Origin: Candidatus Colwellbacteria bacterium RIFCSPLOWO2_12_FULL_43_11
GTDB taxonomy: Bacteria > Patescibacteriota > Minisyncoccia > UBA6257 > Colwellbacteraceae
Reading direction: 5' to 3'
Assembly (NCBI GenBank): GCA_001817805.1
Contig: MHJB01000004.1
Coordinates: 19,570 to 39,185 of the forward strand
DNA: 19,616 nucleotides
Within the stretch, counting starts at the first letter, position 1, and each line of letters starts with the position of its first letter. Of this stretch, positions 8,641 to 15,390 are shown piece after piece. Under the pieces are notes generated by a model. It was not told where the DNA came from. It saw nothing but the letters and a program-made list of their open reading frames with translations, and did no database searches. The position numbers and the translations under genes are program-made.

Positions 8641-8774
8641 ATTGCCCAACAGCGGAGTCTTTGTGCTTCTTGGGAACGTCGCGGAGGGAGTGAAAACGAC
8701 CGAGCGGGAAGGAATTCGCTAGCACGCGAATATCCTGTTTCCCAAAAGCACAAAGGCGAAGCGAGCTTGCCAAT
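8641..8774. repeat. Large imperfect inverted repeat with internal hairpin, upstream of rpmE
   Basis: Arms 8659-8677 and 8737-8755 pair almost perfectly (CTTTGTGCTT shared exactly, then TTGGGAA with one bulge on each side). The pairing continues outward less well to ATTGCC at 8641 and GGCAAT-like sequence near 8774. Inside, 8711-8719 pairs with 8726-8735 (GGAATTCGC with GCGAATaTCC). GGGAA at 8706-8710 can compete with the 5' outer arm for the same TTCCC (8739-8743), so two alternative folds exist. There is no protein-coding potential that I recognise. It could be a MITE-like element or a structured RNA. Its outer end overlaps the rpmE -35 box. Confidence 0.6.
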
Positions 8775-8795
8775 GAACAAAAGTTGTATTAATAT
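8767..8795 (+). promoter_or_regulatory. Promoter for rpmE, near-leaderless
   Basis: TTGCCA (8767-8772) and TAATAT (8790-8795) are separated by 17 bases. The predicted start near 8802 would leave about seven bases before the ATG at 8809. The -35 overlaps the end of the upstream inverted repeat. Confidence 0.5.
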
Positions 8796-8808
8796 GAGCA
8801 CGCTTAAT

Positions 8809-9084
8809 ATGAAAGACACCATCCACCCCGAATATTTCCCTCAAGCCAAAATACGCTGCGCCTGCAAGCATGTTTTTACCGTAGGTGCCACAAAACCAGA
8901 AATGGAGACCGAAATCTGCAGTAACTGCCACCCTTTTTATACCGGCAAAGAAAAACTTATTGATACCGCCGGCCGCATTGAGAAATTCAAAGCGAGGCGT
9001 ACTAAGGCTGAGGCCGTGAAAGCCGCGGCTAAACCGGGCAAAACGAAACATCCCAAGAAAAGCGGCGTGAGTAAAAAGAAATAA
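8809..9084 (+). CDS. rpmE: Ribosomal protein bL31
   Basis: The protein begins MKDTIHPEY and contains the bL31 signature SNCHPFYTG with the zinc-type cysteines: CAC near the N-terminus and CSNC in the middle, then DTAGRIEKF. It is a component of the 50S subunit at the interface with 30S. The start is chosen at 8809 because homology begins there. An in-frame TTG at 8767 and an ATG at 8794 would add sequence with no family match, and 8767 lies in the promoter. At 91 aa it is longer than the usual ~70 because of an Ala/Lys-rich basic tail of about 25 residues after the conserved domain. It is the only clear plus-strand gene, converges with the membrane kinase gene, and shares a terminator with it. 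There is no Shine-Dalgarno sequence before the start. Confidence 0.95.
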   Translation: MKDTIHPEYFPQAKIRCACKHVFTVGATKPEMETEICSNCHPFYTGKEKLIDTAGRIEKFKARRTKAEAVKAAAKPGKTKHPKKSGVSKKK

Positions 9085-9091
9085 TCCAAAG

Positions 9092-9118
9092 AAAGAGGCT
9101 ACGAACTAGCCTCTTTTT
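9092..9118 (+). terminator. Bidirectional terminator between rpmE and the membrane kinase gene
   Basis: A 10-bp stem, 9092-9101 with 9107-9116 (AAAGAGGCTA/TAGCCTCTTT), with a 5-base loop is followed by T's on the plus strand. The opposite strand also ends its stem in T's. The TAG stop codon of the minus-strand kinase gene (9106-9108) lies in the loop and 3' stem, so the two convergent genes share one hairpin. Confidence 0.85.
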
Positions 9119-10302
9119 TCTTTTTCGTCTTTCGTTACTTTTAACTCCGTTACCTGAAGCAACTCATTCACAAACTTAGACAAAGTTTCCGTTGAATCGG
9201 TTACTTTATCTATACTAGATTTATTTTCTTCCGAAAGAGAACCGTCATTTTTAAGCACGGCAAGATATCCTTTAATAATAGTAAGGGGCGTGCGCAAGTG
9301 GTGCTGGGTAGTGAGAATAAATTGGTCTTTAGTTTTATCAAGTTCTTCCAGGTCTTGCCTCGCTTTCTTTTCTACCTCATAAGCTCTTTTTACTTCTTTA
9401 GTCTGTTCATCTACTTTTTGCTGGAGGTGCTCGTTTAGATACTTCAGTTCCTCGCGTGCCTTGGTTTCGGAAAGGGCGCTTCTAATCGAAATCACCAATG
9501 TGGCGACGAGGCCCACAAACAAAACGCCTTGCAGAACTACGCTCGGTGGAGCAAAGGCAGTGGCCAGAAACATAACTGCTATAAAAGCGGCTAACACCTC
9601 TGCGGTGATAACCTTAGTGTGAAAAAGTCCGTATCTCACAATAGCGTAGGCAATTATGATCTGGTATATGGGGATGCTGATATTAAAGTAGGGAAAGGCA
9701 TCAACGCGAAAAGTGGGAAGAAAAGAGTAACTTCCGCCACCCCAACCCACGATAATCGCGACAAGAAATAAGGTGAGATGCGTCCTCCTTTCCCCGGTAG
9801 CGGCGGCTCTTACTCGCCATACTTTATGAATAGTAGCAAGCCCCAATAAAAAGAAGTACGCTATGAAAGATAAATATGAAATATTGGCTATCTTGTCCGG
9901 CGGGAGAGCATCAGGATACCAGAAACCAAATACTGATCTCAATTCGAAAAAATGCGGCGTGGTGAGAGACAGATAGAGAAATAAAAGGCTTAGACCGTAT
10001 AAGACAACTAAAGTACGCCTCTTGATTTCAGCTCCAGTGAATCGGTAAGCATGGTGAAGCAACAACGCAGGAATAAGAGTTACTCCCGTATAGGCAATCC
10101 TCCAGCCAAGTAATCCGGTGTCATAATCCGGACTGTTGGCACTGATGTATATACCTAATCCGTAAAGTGAGATAGCTATATTCAAAAGAAGCCACAAACC
10201 GTTAACGAATCTGTCCCTTTTGCGGCTATTCAAGAAAATAAGCGGGGCAATTGTAAGCCCGGTCATTACGGTAAAAAGTCCCGATAAAGCGTAAATATTC
10301 AT
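9106..10302 (-). CDS. Multi-pass membrane histidine kinase-like protein with phosphoacceptor domain but no ATPase domain
   Basis: Residue numbers use the start at 10302, which begins MNIYALSGLF and leaves four bases after the upstream stop; an alternative ATG at 10326 would overlap that gene by 20 bases. About nine hydrophobic segments fill residues 4-275, resembling the 7TM-type N-terminal sensor region of histidine kinases. A coiled coil (about 280-325) includes LQQKVDEQTKEVKRAYEVEK, nearly identical to the upstream kinase. A HisKA phosphoacceptor domain follows with QHHLRTPLTI (phospho-His about 334) and its second helix to about 385. The protein then ends in KVTKDEKEKRG. The N, G1, F and G2 boxes of HATPase_c are absent, and what follows is the convergent rpmE gene. 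It could be phosphorylated by, or dimerise with, a complete kinase. Whether the loss is functional or degenerative is unknown. Confidence 0.85.
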   Translation of the reverse strand: MNIYALSGLFTVMTGLTIAPLIFLNSRKRDRFVNGLWLLLNIAISLYGLGIYISANSPDYDTGLLGWRIAYTGVTLIPALLLHHAYRFTGAEIKRRTLVVLYGLSLLFLYLSLTTPHFFELRSVFGFWYPDALPPDKIANISYLSFIAYFFLLGLATIHKVWRVRAAATGERRTHLTLFLVAIIVGWGGGSYSFLPTFRVDAFPYFNISIPIYQIIIAYAIVRYGLFHTKVITAEVLAAFIAVMFLATAFAPPSVVLQGVLFVGLVATLVISIRSALSETKAREELKYLNEHLQQKVDEQTKEVKRAYEVEKKARQDLEELDKTKDQFILTTQHHLRTPLTIIKGYLAVLKNDGSLSEENKSSIDKVTDSTETLSKFVNELLQVTELKVTKDEKEKRG

Positions 10303-10306
10303 AAAA

Positions 10307-11812
10307 CTATGATATCGGCAGCTCAATCACAAATCGAGAACCCTTACCATCGCCTTCGCTCTCTGCCCAAATTCTGCCACCATGCGCGTTTATTATATTT
10401 TTAGTTACAACGAGCCCTATGCCACGGCCGGTCGCGTTGATTTCCTCGGCAATTTTACCTCTTTCAAAATACATGAAAAACAGTTTGGGCAATTCTTCCT
10501 TAGTTATCCCCATACCGGTATCATCAATTATTAGTCTGAATACCTTTTTATCCCTTTCTATCGGATGGCTTACCTCTTCACCGGTTACACTAACCGATCC
10601 GTTTGCTTTATTATATTTCACGGCGTTATCAAGAATATTCCACAAAGCTTCCTTCATTTTGTCTGCATCCACATTTAAAGTCCTACCCTTAACATCCTTA
10701 GGTAAATTTATGTTAATTTGAACTTTATTTTTTTCTATTTCCTCTTTTATTTCACCCAAAACCGATTGTATGACAGCGTTAATATCCGTTGGAGTTTTTC
10801 TTAAAACCGCTGCCCCTGTCTCCATTTGAGAAATACTCAAAAGCTCATTGACCAAGTGGTTTAGTCTGTCGGCAGCCAAACTTGCCTTCTTGATGGACTC
10901 CAAAGTCATGTTATCCACATTCCCATCGGATACATCCTTATATAAAGACTCCATATAGCCCCTCACTATGGTAAGTGGGGTTCTTAAGTGATGTTGGGTA
11001 GCGAGAACGAATTGGTCTTTGGCTTTATTTAAGTCTTCCAGTTCTATACGGGCTTTCTTTTCCACTTCGTAGGCTTGTTTAACCTCTTTAGTCTGTTCGT
11101 CTACTTTCTGTTGAAGGTTATGCGTTAAATCCTGGAGTTCTTTGTATATCTGAGCTTTGTATATTGCCAAAGATATCAAACCCACAATACCGGTAATAGA
11201 TTCACGCTCATAATTTGAAGCATCTTTCAAATCTCTGTTGGAACTAAGAATCAAAACTCCTAAAGATTGGCTGCCAAAATTAAGTTGATGGACTAAAGAG
11301 TTTTTAGTTGGTTCTATCTTGTAAAAACCGGCTACCTCGGTAATGGCATCCACCAACTTTCCCGGATAAAGCTCTTTAGGGTTATTTACAAGATACCCTA
11401 CCTCGGAGCTAATTTTTTCTAAAATCTCTTTGTTGTTCGAAACAGGAACTTCAGTTTCCGATAAATTGATTGTTTTTATCGCATCGGCTATCCAAGGAGT
11501 GGATGAGGCAATGGAGAGCCACCGAAAGTCATTAGTAGGGCGGCCGACTATAGATAAAGCTACCAGGTCGTAACCAAGCTCTTCAGAAATAGCAGAGCAC
11601 ATTTCTCCGCCCATTTCTTCCGCCTCAAGTGTTTTTAAGGATATTTCGTCAAGCTTCCTCAAAAGAGTAAGTGTTTTGTTGCGAACCGCAAGCTCGGCGT
11701 TACGCTTATAAAGTTCTTCCATCAGCCGCTTGGCCGTACCGGGGTCCGCTTGAGACTGTTCCGAAGCCGCTCTTGGCGAATTATCTTTTTTGAAACTGGA
11801 AAATAATGACAT
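10307..11812 (-). CDS. Soluble histidine kinase: GAF-like sensor, coiled coil, HisKA, HATPase
   Basis: The 501-aa protein has no transmembrane segment. Residues about 55-222 look like a GAF-type sensor domain (for example NFGSQSLGVLILSSN and the closing SITGIVGLISLAIYKA). A coiled coil spans about 223-268, and HisKA has QHHLRTPLTIVRGY with the expected phospho-His at 274. HATPase_c shows the N box ALWNILDNAVKYN (389-401), G1 DDTGMGI (430-436), F box YFERG (448-452) and G2 GRGIGLVVTKNI (462-473). It should autophosphorylate and pass phosphate to a receiver. The residue after the phospho-His is His, not the usual Glu/Asp. It lies four bases ahead of the ATPase-less membrane kinase gene, so the two are co-transcribed, and it follows the receptor-like array after 115 bases with its own promoter. 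Confidence 0.93.
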   Translation of the reverse strand: MSLFSSFKKDNSPRAASEQSQADPGTAKRLMEELYKRNAELAVRNKTLTLLRKLDEISLKTLEAEEMGGEMCSAISEELGYDLVALSIVGRPTNDFRWLSIASSTPWIADAIKTINLSETEVPVSNNKEILEKISSEVGYLVNNPKELYPGKLVDAITEVAGFYKIEPTKNSLVHQLNFGSQSLGVLILSSNRDLKDASNYERESITGIVGLISLAIYKAQIYKELQDLTHNLQQKVDEQTKEVKQAYEVEKKARIELEDLNKAKDQFVLATQHHLRTPLTIVRGYMESLYKDVSDGNVDNMTLESIKKASLAADRLNHLVNELLSISQMETGAAVLRKTPTDINAVIQSVLGEIKEEIEKNKVQININLPKDVKGRTLNVDADKMKEALWNILDNAVKYNKANGSVSVTGEEVSHPIERDKKVFRLIIDDTGMGITKEELPKLFFMYFERGKIAEEINATGRGIGLVVTKNIINAHGGRIWAESEGDGKGSRFVIELPIS

Positions 11813-11837
11813 TATTGGAAATGTAATACTTACTTAA

Positions 11838-11846
11838 AATATAACA
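11838..11846 (-). promoter_or_regulatory. Extended -10 promoter for the soluble kinase gene
   Basis: The minus strand reads TGTTATATT, an extended -10 with one mismatch. Predicted transcription starts about 19 bases before the ATG at 11812. The 115-base gap 11813-11927 holds nothing else I can name. A plus-strand GGAGG near 11853 leads to a frame of only four codons. Confidence 0.5.
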
Positions 11847-11927
11847 CAGCCAGGAGGAAAAAATGACATACCCATAACTGGCAGTGAAACGAGTAGGCAG
11901 GGGGCCAATTGATGAAGTGAAACTTTA

Positions 11928-13070
11928 TTATCGCAATACATCGGGAAGCTGGTCTTGAGGAATCTGGGATAACGTTTTGCGAACCGCGTCTTTACAAATC
12001 TCGAGCGAAGCGCTACCAAAAAGTTCCTCATGCCTTTTCATAAGCTTTTCCAAAACCACCTTAGAGTCTCCATCTACGGAAAGTAGGTTACTTTTAACGT
12101 CAATATTAAGCCCGGGGATTTTCATTGCCTCATCCCAGGCAATCGGGCCTATAACGCGCGCTTGCTCACGAATAATCTCCGAAACTAAGTTGTTGATTGC
12201 CGCGCTCGCCCGCGGGGCAAACATCGTAAGTTCGTATCTCACACGGGAAGTTATCCCTCCTATATCCAAGGCTCCAACGCCCACTACAATCAAGAAAACA
12301 GAGAGAGTGAGTAATAAATCACTCAAATCGGATGTGTAATACGTTCCTTGCGTTGTCGTATAAGAAAAAATTGCGTCTGCTAAATACTCCACAAAGAAAC
12401 CGATAAGCAATATATTGATTGCTGACTTAAATTTGCCGCCAAAAGCCTTATAAAATAAGCCGTAGATCAAGCCGATAGTGGTAATTATTACGGCGTCCCC
12501 AAGTAGATAGGATATATCAAAAAATATCTTGATAATATTTGAGCCTTCAAAGCTGAAGTCGCCACCTTGGGCGATTGATATGAATACGAAATAAGTTAGA
12601 ACTATACCGACTAGAGGAGCGAGGACAAGGGCAGCCTTTCCTTTAAAAGTTCTTAATTTGTATCCGGCCCCTATGCCTTGACCGAGATTAATTAGTCCCA
12701 TAGCCCAAAGTGGATAACTTAAAAGATACACGACATCTGCTAAAGACGGGTAAGGCGCCTCAACGGACAATATGATGTTGTAGTAGCCCCAGGTTAACGA
12801 GGCGATTCCGAATAAAATATTGCCGGCAGAAAGAAAAAATATCGCTCGCCCCAAAGATGAGGACAGAAATCCCCATTTTCTTGCAAGAAGAAAACCGTAT
12901 ATAGCACCGATTATAGGGAAAATCCCCTGGGCAAAAACGCCCCAAAGGTAGTTATGAAGCGTACCTACTTGCCCTGTCGAATAAATCCATATCCAATATA
13001 AAAAGAATAGAGCATAACCAAAAACTAAAATTTGTATAGTTCGCTGTTTAATATATGAGAGTGTAAACAT
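11928..13070 (-). CDS. 8-TM receptor-like protein, array member 1 (promoter-distal)
   Basis: This 380-aa protein belongs to the six-member family that fills 11928-18840. It has eight hydrophobic helices in the first ~270 residues and a soluble tail of about 100 residues. Basic clusters after helices 2 (ARKWG), 4 (YKLRTFKGK), 6 (YKAFGGKFK) and 8 (SRVR) put those loops and the tail in the cytoplasm. It keeps the family's outer-loop motif PYPSLAD and TQGTYY before the last helix. The tail is the most divergent: it reads GDSK where the others have GDPK, and RHEELFGSAS where they have (R/K)YExLFGNAS. It is last in the array, five bases after member 2, and followed by the soluble kinase. The fold and ligand are unknown. 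The membrane part loosely resembles sensor modules found ahead of signalling domains; that is an impression, not a match. Confidence 0.88.
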   Translation of the reverse strand: MFTLSYIKQRTIQILVFGYALFFLYWIWIYSTGQVGTLHNYLWGVFAQGIFPIIGAIYGFLLARKWGFLSSSLGRAIFFLSAGNILFGIASLTWGYYNIILSVEAPYPSLADVVYLLSYPLWAMGLINLGQGIGAGYKLRTFKGKAALVLAPLVGIVLTYFVFISIAQGGDFSFEGSNIIKIFFDISYLLGDAVIITTIGLIYGLFYKAFGGKFKSAINILLIGFFVEYLADAIFSYTTTQGTYYTSDLSDLLLTLSVFLIVVGVGALDIGGITSRVRYELTMFAPRASAAINNLVSEIIREQARVIGPIAWDEAMKIPGLNIDVKSNLLSVDGDSKVVLEKLMKRHEELFGSASLEICKDAVRKTLSQIPQDQLPDVLR

Positions 13071-13075
13071 CTAAG

Positions 13076-14212
13076 TTATTTTAATATTTCGGGAATTTGC
13101 TCTTGAGGAAGTTGGGAAAAGAATTTCCTAGCCACATCTTTGCAAATCTGTAGCGAGGCATTCCCAAAAAGTCCCTCATATCTGCCTACAAGTTGCCCCA
13201 AAACTATTTTGGGGTCTCCCTCCACGGAGAGATTGTTGTTTTTCATATCGATAGTCAGTCCCGGAACCTTCATTGCTTCATCCCATGCTACTAGTCCCAT
13301 AATACTTGCTTGCCGCCCGATAATCTCCAATATCAATTTATTAATCGCCTCGTTGGCCCTTGGAGCAAACATCACAAGTTCGGACCTCATGCGGGAGGTT
13401 ATCCCTTGAATATCCAGAGCGTTAACGCCGATAGATATCAAAAACATCGTACTTAAATACAATAGGTCAACCCAATTCGCCACATAGTACGTCTCTTGTT
13501 TCACTGTATACGAATACGCGAAGTCCGTAAGATAATAGAATAAAAAGGCAACGAATAGGAGATTAATAGGTTGTTTGAATCTTCCACCGAAAACTCTATA
13601 AGACAACCCATAAATCAGGGCAATAGTGGTAATGAGTAACGCGTCTTGGATGGAATAAAGAAAATCTAATACTATCTCGAGAATACTTGCATCCGTAAAA
13701 CTAGCGAATCCGTCACCACTGACCGATGTAAAGTAATGGTAAGATGTGGCAATAATAAAAAGAGGAATGATGGCAAAAATAGCCTTACCGCGCAAGGCGC
13801 GTAGTTTATAACCGCCGCCGATTCCCTTACCAAGATTGATTAATCCAACAATTAAAAATGGGATGCTTAAGACAAAAAACAAATCCGCAATTGACGGGTA
13901 TGGCACTTCAATAGCGAGAGCAATATTATAGTAACTGTATATCACTCCTCCCACTCCCCACACGGCAACGCCAGCCGAAAAAAACAAGATGGCCCGCCCG
14001 AGAGCGGACGATAAAAATCCCCAGTTCCTTGAGATTAAGATACCGGAGATTCCCCCAAGGACCGGAAGTACGCCCAAAAAGACCAATCCCCACAGATAGT
14101 TATAAAGCGTATCTACAAGCCCCGTCGTGTAAATCCATACATAGCAAGATACGCCCAAAAGATAGCCAAAAGTTAGAATTTGTACCGCGCGTTGTTTAAA
14201 AAGTGTATTCAT
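13076..14212 (-). CDS. 8-TM receptor-like protein, array member 2
   Basis: At 378 aa this is a second member of the family, with the same eight helices and cytoplasmic tail. The N-terminus MNTLFKQRAVQIL is shorter than in its neighbours. The outer loop has PYPSIAD, and the loop before helix 8 reads KQETYY in place of TQGTYY, a change in the most conserved extracellular patch that may alter specificity. The tail is canonical: FAPRANEAIN, AWDEAMKVPGLTID, GDPKIVL, YEGLFGNASLQIC. A 32-base gap separates it from member 3, longer than the five-base spacers elsewhere in the array, and there is no terminator or clear promoter in it. No Shine-Dalgarno site precedes the ATG. Confidence 0.88.
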   Translation of the reverse strand: MNTLFKQRAVQILTFGYLLGVSCYVWIYTTGLVDTLYNYLWGLVFLGVLPVLGGISGILISRNWGFLSSALGRAILFFSAGVAVWGVGGVIYSYYNIALAIEVPYPSIADLFFVLSIPFLIVGLINLGKGIGGGYKLRALRGKAIFAIIPLFIIATSYHYFTSVSGDGFASFTDASILEIVLDFLYSIQDALLITTIALIYGLSYRVFGGRFKQPINLLFVAFLFYYLTDFAYSYTVKQETYYVANWVDLLYLSTMFLISIGVNALDIQGITSRMRSELVMFAPRANEAINKLILEIIGRQASIMGLVAWDEAMKVPGLTIDMKNNNLSVEGDPKIVLGQLVGRYEGLFGNASLQICKDVARKFFSQLPQEQIPEILK

Positions 14213-14244
14213 ATTGGCTAAGTATTTGTAATCGTAATATCAAC

Positions 14245-15390
14245 CTATCTCAACGCCTCAGGAATTTGCTCCTGAGGAACTTGGGAAATAAATTTGCGAG
14301 TTGCTTCTTTGCATATCTGTAACGAGGCGTTTCCAAAAAGCTCCTCATATTTTGCGGTAAGCTGCTCCAAAACGACCTTGGGATCTCCGGTCACAGAAAT
14401 ACTATTCTTTTGGGCATCAATAGTTATTCCCTGAACTTTCACTGCCTCGTCCCATGCTACCGGTCCTATAATATGAACTTGCCGTTGGATAATTTCCAAG
14501 ACCAGATTATTAATCGCCTCGTTGGCCCGCGGGGCAAACATTACAAGTTCGGACCTCACGCGAGAGCTTATGCCTTGAATGTCCATTGCGTTAACGCCCA
14601 TAGCAATCAAAAACATGGAAGTTACGAACAAGGTATCAACCCAATCAGATGTGTAATATGTTCCTTGCGTTGTCGTGTAAGAAAAAATGGCGTCGGCAAA
14701 ATACGTTATCAGAAAACCAATAAACAAGATATTAATTGCCGATTTAAACCTACCGCCGAAAGCTTTATAAGATAGTCCGTAGATTAGTCCTAATGCGGTA
14801 ATTAGTATGGTATCTCCAAGTGGATAAAATATATCAAAAAATATTTTGATAATGCCGGAGTCTTCAAAACTGAATCCGCCGCCTTGGGCGAATAATATAA
14901 AAATTAAGTAAGTGATAACGGCACCGACAATAGGAGTTAGCACAAGAGCAATCTTCCCTTGCAATGTCCGCAACTTATATCCGGCGCCTATTCCCTTTCC
15001 AAGGTTAATTAATCCTATAGCCCAAAAAGGATAACTCAAAATATATATAGCATCGGCCAGAGACGGATATGGCGTATCAACCGCCAATATAAGATTGTAA
15101 TAGCCCCAGATTAATGAAGCCAATCCGTACGCGAGAACGCCAGCCGAAAGAAAAAATATCGCCTTACCGAGCGCAGATGACAGAAACCCCCATTTTCTTG
15201 AAAGTAAGATGCCGGATATTCCACCAAACACAGGTAAAATTCCTGAACTAAAAATGGATAAAATATAATTATGGGTGGTTCCTACTTGCCCTGTCGTATA
15301 AACCCATATCCAATATAAAAGGAATAAAGCATAACCAAACACCAAAATTTGGATAGTACGTTGTTTAAGAAATGATAAATTGCCTAACAT
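14245..15390 (-). CDS. 8-TM receptor-like protein, array member 3
   Basis: This 381-aa member supplied the N-terminal half of the adjacent chimera: its first ~241 codons (14668-15390) match member 4 base for base except one synonymous change. Its own C-terminal part is different, with TSDWVDTLFVTS after TYY, NAMDIQGISSRVRSEL at the membrane exit, and LTAKYEELFGNASLQICKEA in the tail. Within the tail, 14359-14460 is identical to members 4 and 5 although the flanks are not, suggesting gene conversion. Layout and topology follow the family: eight helices, outer PYPSLAD motif, cytoplasmic tail. It starts five bases after the stop of member 4. Confidence 0.88.
   Translation of the reverse strand: MLGNLSFLKQRTIQILVFGYALFLLYWIWVYTTGQVGTTHNYILSIFSSGILPVFGGISGILLSRKWGFLSSALGKAIFFLSAGVLAYGLASLIWGYYNLILAVDTPYPSLADAIYILSYPFWAIGLINLGKGIGAGYKLRTLQGKIALVLTPIVGAVITYLIFILFAQGGGFSFEDSGIIKIFFDIFYPLGDTILITALGLIYGLSYKAFGGRFKSAINILFIGFLITYFADAIFSYTTTQGTYYTSDWVDTLFVTSMFLIAMGVNAMDIQGISSRVRSELVMFAPRANEAINNLVLEIIQRQVHIIGPVAWDEAVKVQGITIDAQKNSISVTGDPKVVLEQLTAKYEELFGNASLQICKEATRKFISQVPQEQIPEALR
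14359..14460. repeat. Gene-conversion tract shared by array members 3, 4 and 5
   Basis: These 102 bases in the tail of member 3 are identical to 15510-15611 and 16661-16762, while the sequences on both sides differ at many positions. The tract encodes the centre of the cytoplasmic tail (VAWDEAVKV to VVLEQL). A short identical block inside otherwise diverged homologues is the usual mark of gene conversion. Confidence 0.75.

Noticed and set aside
8767..8808. Longer rpmE reading frame starting at TTG 8767 or ATG 8794
   Set aside because: The extra residues have no match to bL31 and the TTG lies in the predicted -35; homology starts at the ATG at 8809.
10303..10326. Start of the membrane kinase at ATG 10326
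   Set aside because: It would overlap the upstream kinase gene by 20 bases and add polar residues ahead of the first helix; ATG 10302 fits the operon spacing.
11852..11876. Plus-strand GGAGG followed by ATG, looking like a perfect Shine-Dalgarno start
   Set aside because: The frame ends after four codons; it is a chance match in a promoter region and does not contradict the lack of SD sites before real genes.
11977..12339. Plus-strand frames opposite the array genes (also at 13140-13409, 14410-14775, 15408-15650, 16559-16801, 17716-17949)
   Set aside because: They are antisense shadows of the conserved minus-strand array genes, repeated because those genes are repeats.
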